Source: Micromonosporaceae bacterium (GTDB lineage: Bacteria; Actinomycetota; Actinomycetes; Mycobacteriales; Micromonosporaceae). From it: DNA of 51,404 bases. A program made the translations under genes and the position numbers. The notes under the pieces were generated by a model that was given only the letters and a program-made list of their open reading frames with translations, ran no database searches and was not told where the DNA came from. The DNA is taken from the NCBI GenBank assembly GCA_020027875.1, contig JAHRHA010000029.1, positions 1-51,404 on the forward strand, given 5' to 3'. This document shows positions 33,007 through 41,861 of the stretch, one piece after another; within the stretch, counting starts at the first letter, position 1; each line of letters starts with the position of its first letter.

Positions 33007-34074
33007 TCAGGGCCGTGATGTGCCGCGTGCCCGGGCGTGCTGGCGTCTCCAGCGCATTTTCTCCTCGGCCGCCACGCGGGCGTTGTGGCGGCGCATTTCG
33101 TACGCGATCTCGCGCTGCAGCTTTCGCCAGCTCTCCATCCGCCGGGGGGTGAGTTGGCCCGACGTGAGCGCGACCAGCACCGCACAGCCGGGCTCGCCGT
33201 TGTGCGTACAGTCGCCGAACCGACACGCCTGGGCCAACGTTTCGATGTCGGCGAACGCCTGCACAAGCCCGGCGACCCCATCGAACAGGCCGACCGCCCG
33301 GATGCCGGGCGTGTCCAGCACGGCGCCGCCGCCCGGCAGCGGAACGAGGGCGCGGTACGTAGTGGTATGCCGGCCGCGACCGTCGGCGCGCCGGATCTCC
33401 TGAGTGCCCATGATGGTGGCCCCTGCCAACGCGTTCACCAACGTCGACTTGCCGGATCCGGACGGTCCCAGCAGCCCCAACGTCTGCCCGGAAGCGACGA
33501 ATGGACGCAGCGGCGCCAACCCAGTGCCCGCGGCGGCACTCACCCCGTACACCTCGACGCCGGGCGCCGCCTCGCGGACCTCCGCCGCGATCATCTCCGG
33601 GTCGGCGGCCAGATCCACCTTCGTCAGGACAATGAGAGGCAACGCGCCCGACTCCCAGGCCAGCGCCAGCAATCGCTCGACCAATCCCAGGTCCGGCTCG
33701 GGATCGACCGGGGCAACCACGGCGGCCGCGTCGACGTTGGCGGCCAGCACCTGCGCGAGCGCCTCGGCTCCGGCGGCGGCCCGGATGATCGCCGTCCGCC
33801 GCGGCAGGATCGCCTCGATGGTGCTTCGATCGTCCGGCCACGCCCGCACGACCACCCAGTCTCCGGCGCAGGGCAGCCGGACCGGGTCGTGTGCCGCGGC
33901 CGCGAGCAGCCCGCCGCCCACGCTGGCCCGGTGCGCTCCGTCTCCGCCGAGCACCGAACAGACGCCACGGTCCACCCGCGTCACCCGCGCGGGTCGATGA
34001 TCGGGCCGGTCGAACCGGGCGTACGCGGAGCCGAATTGCTCGTCCCAACCGAGGGACGACAGGTCGAACGTCAT
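33007..34074 (-). CDS. rsgA: Ribosome small-subunit-dependent GTPase A
   Basis: The 355-residue circularly permuted GTPase assists late 30S ribosome maturation. An N-terminal OB-like domain (CAGDWVVVRAW) comes first, then the permuted G motifs: VLTKVDL (G4) near residue 150, [14 protein letters not shown] (G1) near 203 and DTPGIRAVG (G3) near 255. The C-terminal zinc knuckle is CRFGDCTHNGEPGC. The ATG at 34074 has AAGGAAG upstream. It is divergent from the maleylpyruvate-isomerase-family gene, with nearly 300 nt between them and nothing else recognised there except that gene's promoter. Confidence 0.95.
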   Translation of the reverse strand: MTFDLSSLGWDEQFGSAYARFDRPDHRPARVTRVDRGVCSVLGGDGAHRASVGGGLLAAAAHDPVRLPCAGDWVVVRAWPDDRSTIEAILPRRTAIIRAAAGAEALAQVLAANVDAAAVVAPVDPEPDLGLVERLLALAWESGALPLIVLTKVDLAADPEMIAAEVREAAPGVEVYGVSAAAGTGLAPLRPFVASGQTLGLLGPSGSGKSTLVNALAGATIMGTQEIRRADGRGRHTTTYRALVPLPGGGAVLDTPGIRAVGLFDGVAGLVQAFADIETLAQACRFGDCTHNGEPGCAVLVALTSGQLTPRRMESWRKLQREIAYEMRRHNARVAAEEKMRWRRQHARARGTSRP

Positions 34075-34332
34075 CTGCTTCCTTGTCGTCAGGGTGGCGT
34101 GCGCGTTGGTAGAGCGGCTGTCAGCGACGACAGCTCTCTAGCGCACGGCCGGAGGAAAGGGTGCCTGCGCAGGGCATGGCCCCCACCTCCTGTCACCGGT
34201 CCCATTCAGGGCCCGGGGCTTCGCCGGAGGCGATCAACCCGGGCACTTCGCTGACGAACGCGTTCGATGCCGACGGTAGGTGGCCGCGACCGCGCACGAA
34301 ACCGAATATCGTCGTCGCAGCGCCTAACCGTG

Positions 34333-34363
34333 TTGCCAATCTCACCCGAGGCGCGGGTAGGTT
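34333..34363 (+). promoter_or_regulatory. Putative promoter TTGCCA-19-TAGGTT, leaderless
   Basis: TTGCCA (34333-34338) and TAGGTT (34358-34363), with GTG 34371 beginning 7 nt after the -10 box. No Shine-Dalgarno is present for this GTG. Confidence 0.45.
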
Positions 34364-34370
34364 CGTGGCC

Positions 34371-35090
34371 GTGACCGCGGATCCACTCGGCCTGGCCGAG
34401 GATGTTGAACGGGCAACCGCCCGCATGCTCGCCACCGCACGTGGCCTCGACGACGCGGCCGTCGCCGCTCCCTCCCTCCTGCCCGGCTGGACTCGGGGGC
34501 ACGTGCTAACCCACGTGGCGCGCAACGCCGACGGCGCGGTGAACCTGCTGACGTGGGCTCGCACTGGCGTCGAGACCCCGCAATACGCGAGTTGGGATGC
34601 TCGCGAGGCCGACATCGAGGCGGGCGCGCCACGGTCCGCGTCGGCGCTGGTAAAGGATCTGGTCTCCACCTGTGCCCATTTCGCTGCTGCGGTTGACCGG
34701 ATGCCCGCGGAGGCGTGGTCGGCGGTGGTGCGGTGGACGAGCGGCACAGAAGCGCCGGCCGCGCGGGTGATGTGGTCGCGGCTACGCGAGATGGAGATCC
34801 ACCACGTGGACCTAGCTACTGGCTACACGCCGGCCGACTGGCCCGAGGCGTTCACGCTGCGCATGATCCGCTCTCTGGGGCGGGACTTCGGCGAACGGTC
34901 CGACGGACCGCGCCTGATAATCCGCGCGCCGGAGGTCGGACACGACATCGTGCTCGGTGAGGGCACGACGGCGCCGGTAGTCATCGGGCCCGCGTGGGTT
35001 GCCGTCGCGTGGCTGATCGGCCGGTCCGCCGGCGACGGGCTGACCGTCGAACCACCGGGAGCGCTGCCCCCCGTACCGGCGTGGAGTTAG
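34371..35090 (+). CDS. Maleylpyruvate isomerase family (mycothiol-dependent type) protein
   Basis: The 239-residue product has the DinB-like four-helix domain of actinobacterial maleylpyruvate isomerase homologues: LLPGWTRGHVLTHVARNADG near residue 40 supplies the first metal-ligand His, and EIHHVDLATGYTPADWP near 145 supplies the others. The characterised relative isomerises maleylpyruvate with mycothiol as cofactor; most genomic members have unknown substrates. GTG 34371 is chosen because TAGGTT lies 7 nt upstream; GTG 34365 is two codons earlier and also in frame. It may work with the MBL-fold gene that follows 10 nt later, but that gene appears to have its own promoter. Confidence 0.85.
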   Translation: MTADPLGLAEDVERATARMLATARGLDDAAVAAPSLLPGWTRGHVLTHVARNADGAVNLLTWARTGVETPQYASWDAREADIEAGAPRSASALVKDLVSTCAHFAAAVDRMPAEAWSAVVRWTSGTEAPAARVMWSRLREMEIHHVDLATGYTPADWPEAFTLRMIRSLGRDFGERSDGPRLIIRAPEVGHDIVLGEGTTAPVVIGPAWVAVAWLIGRSAGDGLTVEPPGALPPVPAWS

Positions 35091-35093
35091 GGT
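35088..35093 (+). promoter_or_regulatory. Putative -10 box (TAGGGT) overlapping a stop codon
   Basis: TAGGGT begins with the TAG stop codon of the upstream gene and lies 7 nt before GTG 35101. No convincing -35 box was seen. Confidence 0.45.
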
Positions 35094-35100
35094 CTCGGGT

Positions 35101-35754
35101 GTGACCTATACCGGAGACGTGAGCCCCGGCGGTGCGCCGGACATGCGGGAGCTGAGCGACCTGACTATCACCAAGGTTTCGGTCGGTCCCATGGACAACA
35201 ACGCCTACCTGCTGCGCTGCCGCGTCACGGGGCAGCAATTGCTCATCGACGCGGCGAACGACGCCGACCGGCTACTCTCCCTGATCGGTGACGATGGGCT
35301 GTCCACTGTGGTCACCACGCACCAGCACCACGACCACTGGTATGCGCTCGCGGATGTGGTCGCCGCCACCGGCGCCAAGTCCGTGGCGCACCCGGCTGAC
35401 GCGGGGTCTCTTCCGGTGGCGGACGTATCTGTCGAAGATGGACAGACAGTACGAGTAGGCGAATGCGAACTGGAGGTGATCCACCTCGTAGGGCACACTC
35501 CGGGCTCGGTCGCGCTCCTCTACCGGGACCCGGACGGGATCCCACATTTGTTCACCGGGGACTCGCTCTTTCCAGGTGGCGTGGGCAACACGCGAGGGAA
35601 TGCGAAGAACTTCGCCTCGCTGCTGGGCGACGTGGAGTCGAAGCTGTTCGACCGGCTGCCCGACGAGACGTGGTTCTACCCGGGCCACGGCAAGGACTCC
35701 ACCCTAGGCGCCGAGCGGCCATCGCTCCCGGAGTGGCGCGCCCGCGGCTGGTAG
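35101..35754 (+). CDS. MBL-fold metallohydrolase (glyoxalase II-like)
   Basis: The 217-residue enzyme has the metallo-beta-lactamase fold with a complete two-metal site: TTHQHHDHW (HxHxDH) near residue 73, His in LVGHTPGSVALLY near 131, Asp in FTGDSLFPGG near 152, and the C-terminal His in FYPGHGKDS near 196. The overall pattern is that of glyoxalase II and persulfide dioxygenase-like hydrolases; the substrate, possibly a thiol ester, is inferred only. GTG 35101 has a TAGGGT box at 7 nt. Genes of this type are often near uvrA and the maleylpyruvate isomerase homologue in related actinobacteria. Confidence 0.88.
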   Translation: MTYTGDVSPGGAPDMRELSDLTITKVSVGPMDNNAYLLRCRVTGQQLLIDAANDADRLLSLIGDDGLSTVVTTHQHHDHWYALADVVAATGAKSVAHPADAGSLPVADVSVEDGQTVRVGECELEVIHLVGHTPGSVALLYRDPDGIPHLFTGDSLFPGGVGNTRGNAKNFASLLGDVESKLFDRLPDETWFYPGHGKDSTLGAERPSLPEWRARGW

Positions 35755-35903
35755 CACGGCGCCCCTCCAAGGTCACCGGCGGTCGGACATTTGTAGTCCG
35801 AGACGCGAACGCCGCCGTACAGACGCTCATCCTGGCCTTTGCCGGGCGGCTCAACTAAGCCCGGCGACTCAACTAATAGGTGGCCGATACGGCCGAAACT
35901 GGC

Positions 35904-35909
35904 TAGCGT
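35904..35909 (+). promoter_or_regulatory. Putative -10 box (TAGCGT), leaderless
   Basis: TAGCGT ends 8 nt before GTG 35918; no Shine-Dalgarno between. A small hairpin (TCGGAC/GTCCGA, 35783-35801) further upstream may terminate the MBL-fold gene. Confidence 0.42.
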
Positions 35910-35917
35910 CGCTTCCC

Positions 35918-37096
35918 GTGTCCCGAACCGTGACCCTGGTCCTAGTCGACGAGGGTGGTGCGCCGCTGGGTGTGCTGCCACCCTTCGCCGTCGATATCCC
36001 GTACTGGCCGGAGGTCGCCGAGCTGATAGCCGCCGCCGGCGAGCGGTTCGGGGTCGAGGTGGCCGTCCTTCGGATCCTCTCCGCCGAGCGCCCGATCCCC
36101 CACGGCGGCGCGGTCACCTACCTTGCGCAGGCGACCGAGATTCCTGACATCCATGCCGGGCCGGTCGAGGTCGACCTCTCCGAACATCCCACCCGCGCCG
36201 ATTACGCAAGGCCAGGTGGTCCAACCGAGACCCTCCGCTGGGCCGCGTTGGCGCTGGAGGAACGCGGCCGCGGACCGGTGACCCAGGCCATCCAGCAGCG
36301 CACGTGGAATCTGTCCGCCATCTGGCGGCTGGAGACACCGTCGGGCTCCGTCTGGCTCAAGCACGTACCACACTTCTTCGACCACGAGCCGACAGTGCTG
36401 CGGTGGATCGCCGAGAGCGGAGAGGATCAACCGGTTCCTCCGCTGCTCGGCTCGCTCGGCGGTCGAATGCTGCTCGACCATGTCGAGGGTGTGGACCTGT
36501 ACGACGCCGGCCCCGAGATCCGGGATGCCATCGCGGCCGACCTGCACCCCATCCAGGTCATGGCCGCTCTGAACACCACCGACCTCATTGGCGCGGGTGT
36601 GCCTGATCGGCGGCCCGCCAACCTCACCTCGGACATCGCCGGGGCGGTGACGGAGCACGGTCGCACTGACGCACGGCTGGACGCCCTCGTCGCGGGCATT
36701 GACGAACGCCTCGCGAAAGTGGCCTCATGTGGACTGCCCGACACGCTGGTCCATGGTGATCTGCACCCGGGCAACGTGCGCTCCGATGGCCGACGCCGGA
36801 CTCTGATCGACTGGGGCGACTCGTTTGTCGGGCATCCAGCCTTCGACATCCTGCGGCTCACTGAGGAGCTCGACGAACCCGACGCGAACCATCTGATCGA
36901 CACCTGGGCCGCACGGTGGCGAGCGGCCGCCCCGGGCTGCGATCCCCACCTCGCCGTGGAGCTGCTGCGACCGGTGGCGGCGCTCCGCAACGCGGCCGTC
37001 TACGCCCATTTCTTGGACAACATCGAACCCGCCGAGCACCCCTACCACGCCGCCGACGTCGGATTCTGGCTGAGCCGGGCGGCGGAGTTCGCCTGA
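35918..37096 (+). CDS. Aminoglycoside-phosphotransferase-fold (APH) kinase-like protein
   Basis: The 392-residue protein has two parts: an N-terminal region of about 110 residues without a recognised domain, and a C-terminal kinase-like fold. The catalytic loop LVHGDLHPGNVR (about residue 280) and the metal-binding LIDWGDSFVGHPAFD (about 298) are intact, and a Lys in SGSVWLKHVPHFF may bind ATP. APH-fold enzymes phosphorylate small molecules as varied as aminoglycosides, homoserine and sugars; nothing here shows resistance. GTG 35918 follows TAGCGT by 8 nt. It converges on the SPFH gene with an 8-nt gap. Confidence 0.82.
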   Translation: MSRTVTLVLVDEGGAPLGVLPPFAVDIPYWPEVAELIAAAGERFGVEVAVLRILSAERPIPHGGAVTYLAQATEIPDIHAGPVEVDLSEHPTRADYARPGGPTETLRWAALALEERGRGPVTQAIQQRTWNLSAIWRLETPSGSVWLKHVPHFFDHEPTVLRWIAESGEDQPVPPLLGSLGGRMLLDHVEGVDLYDAGPEIRDAIAADLHPIQVMAALNTTDLIGAGVPDRRPANLTSDIAGAVTEHGRTDARLDALVAGIDERLAKVASCGLPDTLVHGDLHPGNVRSDGRRRTLIDWGDSFVGHPAFDILRLTEELDEPDANHLIDTWAARWRAAAPGCDPHLAVELLRPVAALRNAAVYAHFLDNIEPAEHPYHAADVGFWLSRAAEFA

Positions 37097-37104
37097 GGAT
37101 CCGA

Positions 37105-38544
37105 CTATTCAGCTGGGGACACGGCCGACCTGAGTGCCCCGACGACCGCGGAGAGCTCCGCGAGGAGCCCGGCGACGGTGGTGGAATCGTTGCCGCCGAT
37201 TGTCACCGCCTTGAGCTTCGCCGGCTTGGGTAGCTGGGCCACGATCTCGGGCAGCGAATCGATCAACTTGGCCTGGATGCTCTCCGGTGACTGCTCGTTG
37301 TCGATGGCCGCGCGAATACGGTCGCGTTCGAGCTCGAGCAGCGCCGTGTCGTGGGCGGACTCGGTCCGGGAGCGCGCGAGCGCGAGGTCTCCGTCGAGCC
37401 CAAGCCGCTTTATCGCGTACTCCCGCTCCAGTCTCAGCTGGCCGACCTCCAGCTCCTCCGCGTCCCGCGCCCGCTCAAGGGCGAGCGCGTGCAGGGTCGT
37501 CTCGTTCTGCAGCTCGGCGAGGCGGCGGGCGTCCTCCTGGTCGCGCTCCGCCCGCCGTACCTTCTCTGCCGTGTCGCGATCGAAGGTCAGCGCGTCGTTG
37601 CGGGCCCGCAGATCGGCGAGTTCCCGCTCGCTCTCCAGCCGCTGAGTCTCCTGGGTTCGCGCCGACTCGAGCTCGCGACCAGAGATCGCCTCCTCGGCAT
37701 CGAGCTCCGCGAGGCGGCCGATGCGACCCTGATCCGACCGGAACGGCTTCTGCAGGTTCTCCCACAGCCGCGACGAGCTGACCACCGCCTCCTTGATCTG
37801 TACGGTGACGATGCGCAGACCCAGGCCGCGGTCGCTGTCGCCTTCGCCCTCGGCCACGCCGCGCAGCCGCGCGGTGAGCTCGGCCACGATGGGCTGCTTG
37901 TCGCTGAGGACCTCGTGCACGCCCATCGTGGCGACCTTGTCCTTGATGGCGGCCTCGGCCTGCTCCTTGAGCTGCAGGTTGACCAGGCGCACCGGATCGT
38001 CGGAGTCGCTGAAGTCGAGCTTGCGGTACGCGGTGCCGAAGTCCTGGATGATCCACTGGACGTATGCCTGGACGACGACTCCCTGCAGTTCCCGGCAGAT
38101 GCTGTACGCATTGATGAGGATCGTCTGCATCGCACCGGGCACGACGAGGTACGAGTCGGTGGCCGGGTTGAACCGGAACGAGGTCCCCAGACCCACGTGC
38201 AGCGGCTCGGTGTGGCCGCGGCGGGTGTGCACGACGAAGGCGTTCGGCGGCACCAGCACCGTCTGCCACCGCCAGAACCCGCTGACCCGCACGTCGACGG
38301 CGGAGGGAGGCGGGCCGTCACCCCCGCTTGCGCCGGCCGGGCCGTCACCCCCGCTTGCGCCGTCCGGGCCGCCACGCACGCCGACGCCGGCCAGGCCGCG
38401 CCCACGCTTGCCGAGCGAAGCTGGCGCGGCGGCCGGCATGGGCATCGATGGTGCTGATCGCTTGGAGCGAAGGTCCTGCTCAAGCCGCTCCTGCTGCGCG
38501 ACAACCTGGTCGAGGTAGACATTTCGGTTCTCGCCAGATGTCAT
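37105..38544 (-). CDS. SPFH/band-7 domain protein
   Basis: The 479-residue product has an N-terminal low-complexity Gly/Ala/Pro region with two GASGGDGP repeats (residues about 63-77), then an SPFH (prohibitin-like) domain from about residue 85 to 285 (WQTVLVPPNAFVVHTRRG, VVVQAYVQWIIQDF, LGLRIVTVQIKEAVV), and a long charged coiled coil to about residue 430 (ERELADLRARNDALTFDRD). The C-terminal PEIVAQLPKPAKLKAVTIGG resembles the flotillin/YqiK end. No membrane helix is visible, so it is probably cytoplasmic or peripheral. ATG 38544 has AGGAGGGG just upstream. The role is unknown. Confidence 0.8.
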   Translation of the reverse strand: MTSGENRNVYLDQVVAQQERLEQDLRSKRSAPSMPMPAAAPASLGKRGRGLAGVGVRGGPDGASGGDGPAGASGGDGPPPSAVDVRVSGFWRWQTVLVPPNAFVVHTRRGHTEPLHVGLGTSFRFNPATDSYLVVPGAMQTILINAYSICRELQGVVVQAYVQWIIQDFGTAYRKLDFSDSDDPVRLVNLQLKEQAEAAIKDKVATMGVHEVLSDKQPIVAELTARLRGVAEGEGDSDRGLGLRIVTVQIKEAVVSSSRLWENLQKPFRSDQGRIGRLAELDAEEAISGRELESARTQETQRLESERELADLRARNDALTFDRDTAEKVRRAERDQEDARRLAELQNETTLHALALERARDAEELEVGQLRLEREYAIKRLGLDGDLALARSRTESAHDTALLELERDRIRAAIDNEQSPESIQAKLIDSLPEIVAQLPKPAKLKAVTIGGNDSTTVAGLLAELSAVVGALRSAVSPAE

Positions 38545-38627
38545 GGCGCCCCTCCTACGATTCTCCGGTTTGGACGGCGGCTTCCCGGATCAGTCTCCCC
38601 AACCCCGTCAACCCCGTCCCCCGCCCT

Positions 38628-38691
38628 CGTCGATCTAGGGCTTGGCGACGTGATTGGAGATCCACTCACGCCGCTAAGCCCTAGATCGACG
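38628..38691. repeat. Dispersed palindrome R1, copy 1
   Basis: Perfect 16-bp outer arms (38628-38643 and 38676-38691, CGTCGATCTAGGGCTT) enclose an imperfectly symmetric centre with TTGGAGATCCACTCACG. The centre recurs, reversed, in 48880-48935. It lies in the divergent gap between the SPFH gene and tex, and its right arm ends 6 nt before the tex -10 box. Confidence 0.9.
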
Positions 38692-38697
38692 GGCGGT

Positions 38698-38703
38698 TAG
38701 AAT
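38698..38703 (+). promoter_or_regulatory. Putative -10 box (TAGAAT), leaderless tex
   Basis: TAGAAT is one base from the TATAAT consensus and lies 7 nt before GTG 38711. The region where a -35 box would be falls inside palindrome R1. Confidence 0.55.
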
Positions 38704-38710
38704 GCTCCGC

Positions 38711-41137
38711 GTGACGACGGCGGTGTTCCAGCAGAAGACCATCCATCAGCGGATCGCAGACGAGCTCGGGGTACGCGAACGGCAGGTGGGGGCCGCCGTC
38801 GAGTTGCTCGACGGCGGGGCGACGGTGCCGTTCATCGCCCGGTATCGCAAGGAAGCGACCGAGATGCTCGACGACGCACAGCTGCGCACGCTTGAGGAGC
38901 GGTTGCGCTACCTGCGGGAGATGGAGGAGCGGCGCACGGCGATCCTCGAGTCCATCCGCAGCCAGGGCAAGCTCGACGACGCGCTGTTGGCGCAGGTCAT
39001 GGCGGCCGACTCGAAGGCGCGGCTTGAGGACATCTACCTGCCGTTCAAGCCCAAGCGCCGCACAAAGGCGCAGATCGCGAAGGAGGCGGGGCTGGAGCCG
39101 CTCGCCGATCAGCTCCTCTCGGATCCGACGCTCGACCCACACGTGGCTGCGGCCTCGTTCATCGACGCGGAGAAGGGTGTGGTCGATGCTGCCGCGGCGC
39201 TGGAGGATGCGCGGGCGATCCTGGTCGAGCGGTTCGCCGAGGACGCCGACCTCATCGGTCAGCTACGCGAACAGATGTGGTCGCGGGGACGCCTCGCGGC
39301 GAAGGTGCGCGAGGGCAAGGAGGAGGCCGGCGCGAAGTTCGCCGACTACTTCGACTTCGCCGAGCCGTACCCCAAGCTGCCCTCGCACCGGATCCTGGCG
39401 ATGTTCCGGGGGGAGAAAGAGGAGATCCTCGATCTCAGGACAGAGCCGGAGCCCGCGGCCCCGGGCGGAACACCCACCCTGCCGGGGTCGCCCAACCAGA
39501 TGGGGCCGCCCACCCAGCCCGGACCCAGTGATTACGAGCGGGGGATCGCTGCGCGCTTCGCGATCGCCGACCGCGGCCGGCCGGCCGATCGATGGCTGCT
39601 CGACACGGTGCGCTGGGCCTGGCGTACCCGGATCCTCACTCACCTCGGCATCGACCTGCGGATGCGACTATGGCAGTCGGCGGAGGACGAGGCGGTACGG
39701 GTATTCGCGGCCAACCTGCGCGACCTCCTGCTCGCCGCTCCGGCCGGAACGCGGCCGACGATGGGCCTGGATCCGGGATTCCGCACCGGTGTGAAAGTGG
39801 CGGTGGTTGATGCCACCGGTAAGGTCGTTGCGACCGACACGATCTATCCCCACGTGCCGGCACAGCGGTGGAACGAGTCGCTGGCCACGCTGGCACGGCT
39901 CGCCCGCGCGCACGCCGTCGAACTGATCGCCATCGGCAATGGCACCGCCTCCCGGGAGACGGACAAGCTCGCCGCCGGCCTGATCGCACTGCAGCCGGAC
40001 CTGACACTCACCAAGATCGTCGTCTCGGAGGCGGGTGCGTCGGTCTACTCAGCGTCCGCGTACGCCTCTCAGGAGTTGCCCGGTCTGGATGTGTCGCTGC
40101 GGGGCGCGGTCTCGATCGCCCGCCGGCTCCAGGACCCGCTCGCGGAGCTGGTGAAGATTGATCCCAAGTCGATCGGCGTGGGCCAGTACCAGCACGATCT
40201 CGCGGAGTTCAAGCTGTCGCGGTCGCTGGACGCGGTGGTGGAGGACTGCGTCAACGCGGTCGGGGTCGACGTCAACACAGCGTCAGCGCCGCTGTTGACG
40301 CGCGTGTCGGGCATCGGCGAAGGGCTCGCGGCCAACATAGTGGCGCACCGCGACGCCAACGGCCCGTTCCGCTCCCGCAAGGCGCTCAAAGGCGTCGCTC
40401 GGCTCGGCCCGAAGGCGTTCGAGCAGTGCGCCGGATTCCTGCGCATCCCGGGCGGCGACGATCCGCTGGACTCCTCGAGCGTGCACCCCGAGTCGTACCC
40501 AGTCGTCCGCCGGATAATCACGGCCACGGGCTCCGACCTCAGGACTCTGATCGGCAACGGCACCGTCCTACGTGGACTCAGGCCGGCCGAGTTTGTCGAC
40601 GATACATTCGGCCTGCCGACCGTGACCGACATCATCAAGGAGCTGGAGAAGCCCGGCCGTGACCCACGTCCGGCGTTCAAGACGGCCACGTTCGCCGACG
40701 GCGTCGAGACGCTCGCCGACCTGAGACCCGGCATGCTGCTCGAGGGCATCGTCACCAATGTCGCCGCGTTCGGCGCGTTCGTTGATGTCGGAGTCCACCA
40801 GGACGGCCTCGTGCACGTGTCGGCCATGTCGAACACGTTCGTCAAGGACCCTCGTGACGTGGTGAAGTCAGGCGACGTCGTACGGGTAAAGGTGATCGAC
40901 GTGGACATCCCGCGCAAACGCATCTCACTCACGCTGCGTCTCGACGATGAGCCCGCCAATGGCACATCCACGGGTCGAGACGGCGATCGTCGTACCGGTC
41001 AGCGGCCATCGTCGCGGCCATCGTCGAGCGGCGGAGGGAAGCGTGATGCGCCCCGTCGTCAGCAGTCCGGTCAGCGTGGTGCCGCGCCGGCCGACACCGC
41101 ATTGTCCGAGGCCCTGCGGCGCGCCGGCCTCGGCTGA
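38711..41137 (+). CDS. tex: RNA-binding transcriptional accessory protein Tex
   Basis: The 808-residue protein has the Tex layout: an N-terminal helical domain (HQRIADELGVRERQVGAAVE, ATVPFIARYRKEATEM), the YqgF/RuvC-like domain (GLDPGFRTGVKVAVVDATGK), helix-hairpin-helix motifs (VNTASAPLLTRVSGIGEGLA) and a C-terminal S1 RNA-binding domain (GMLLEGIVTNVAAFGAFVDV). Residues about 254-277 are a Pro/Gly-rich insertion. A basic Ser/Gly/Arg tail of about 60 residues follows S1. Tex binds nucleic acid and influences transcription. I choose GTG 38711 rather than ATG 38702, because the ATG lies inside the TAGAAT -10 box. Confidence 0.95.
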   Translation: MTTAVFQQKTIHQRIADELGVRERQVGAAVELLDGGATVPFIARYRKEATEMLDDAQLRTLEERLRYLREMEERRTAILESIRSQGKLDDALLAQVMAADSKARLEDIYLPFKPKRRTKAQIAKEAGLEPLADQLLSDPTLDPHVAAASFIDAEKGVVDAAAALEDARAILVERFAEDADLIGQLREQMWSRGRLAAKVREGKEEAGAKFADYFDFAEPYPKLPSHRILAMFRGEKEEILDLRTEPEPAAPGGTPTLPGSPNQMGPPTQPGPSDYERGIAARFAIADRGRPADRWLLDTVRWAWRTRILTHLGIDLRMRLWQSAEDEAVRVFAANLRDLLLAAPAGTRPTMGLDPGFRTGVKVAVVDATGKVVATDTIYPHVPAQRWNESLATLARLARAHAVELIAIGNGTASRETDKLAAGLIALQPDLTLTKIVVSEAGASVYSASAYASQELPGLDVSLRGAVSIARRLQDPLAELVKIDPKSIGVGQYQHDLAEFKLSRSLDAVVEDCVNAVGVDVNTASAPLLTRVSGIGEGLAANIVAHRDANGPFRSRKALKGVARLGPKAFEQCAGFLRIPGGDDPLDSSSVHPESYPVVRRIITATGSDLRTLIGNGTVLRGLRPAEFVDDTFGLPTVTDIIKELEKPGRDPRPAFKTATFADGVETLADLRPGMLLEGIVTNVAAFGAFVDVGVHQDGLVHVSAMSNTFVKDPRDVVKSGDVVRVKVIDVDIPRKRISLTLRLDDEPANGTSTGRDGDRRTGQRPSSRPSSSGGGKRDAPRRQQSGQRGAAPADTALSEALRRAGLG

Positions 41138-41152
41138 GCTGGGATGGCTGAG

Positions 41153-41824
41153 TCAATGGGGTCGCAAGACACGCAGGGTGTGGATCCCGGCGACGCTCGG
41201 GTGCAGTAGCGGGCGGTAGCCGGCGGCGATCGCCGCAACGGTCGCCGGCGGCGTCAGTAGGTCCGCTGATGCGGTTGGCGACAGCGCGACCGGGGCCGCG
41301 TAGCCGCGAAACGTCCACGGGCGAACGGATCCGCCGATCAGCAACCCGGGTACGCCGCCGTGGCGGATCATCACGCCGTCGGGCAGCCGGGCCACCTCGA
41401 CCGGTCGGGTCAACTGGAGTCGTGAGCGTGAATCAACCCGCTCTGTATGTAGCCAGGCGTCCATCTGGCCCGCGCGGGGCCGTTGCGTCAGCCCGCGCGC
41501 GCGGCGCCAGGCCTCGGCGAAGGAGAGGAAGTCTGCGCGTCGACAATAACCGCATGGGCGGTGTCCGGCCGCCAGCGCGGTCGCCTCATCCAGGAAGAAC
41601 AACGCTGTCCACCGACCGGGTGGCATGGGGTCGCGCCGGACGTCTTTCCAGTCGAGGACGCAGCAGATCCAGAGCTTAGATCGCCAGCGCGCGACGCCCA
41701 GTCGGCGATCCCGGCCGTGCAGACAACCACGGTTGCCCATCAGCAAGCCGCGCCCACGATCCGCCACGATCTCGCCAGTGGGCGTGACGCGATTCTGCAG
41801 CGCTGTTGTCTGAATCGCCGTCAC
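41153..41824 (-). CDS. Conserved hypothetical protein with CxxC motif (223 aa)
   Basis: I recognise this only as a widespread uncharacterised family. The N-terminus is TAIQTTALQNRVTPTGEIVA with GLLMGNRGCLH, then LDWKDVRRDPMPPGRWTALFFLDEATALAAGHRPCGYCRR, where the CGYC pair could bind a metal. The C-terminus (RLPDGVMIRHGGVPGLLIGG, then LTPPATVAAIAAGYRPLLHPS) is beta/alpha in character. No membrane helix is seen. The GTG at 41824 has AGAGG about 8 nt upstream; the open frame extends 57 codons further into the divergent methyltransferase gene and is not used. It is convergent with tex, 15 nt apart. Confidence 0.72.
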   Translation of the reverse strand: MTAIQTTALQNRVTPTGEIVADRGRGLLMGNRGCLHGRDRRLGVARWRSKLWICCVLDWKDVRRDPMPPGRWTALFFLDEATALAAGHRPCGYCRRADFLSFAEAWRRARGLTQRPRAGQMDAWLHTERVDSRSRLQLTRPVEVARLPDGVMIRHGGVPGLLIGGSVRPWTFRGYAAPVALSPTASADLLTPPATVAAIAAGYRPLLHPSVAGIHTLRVLRPH

Positions 41825-41849
41825 GGACCTCACCTCTCGTCGTCCACGG

Positions 41850-41855
41850 TACGGT
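41850..41855 (+). promoter_or_regulatory. Putative -10 box (TACGGT), leaderless
   Basis: TACGGT lies 6 nt before ATG 41862. The same hexamer and spacing precede the CocE-type gene at 45788. Confidence 0.45.
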
Positions 41856-41861
41856 TCCGGT

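Noticed and set aside
32924..34048. 374-codon minus-strand frame
   Set aside because: It overlaps rsgA in another frame on the same strand and is Arg/Gly-rich; a shadow.
35918..37096. Aminoglycoside resistance gene
   Set aside because: The APH fold is shared by many metabolic kinases and there is no resistance context.
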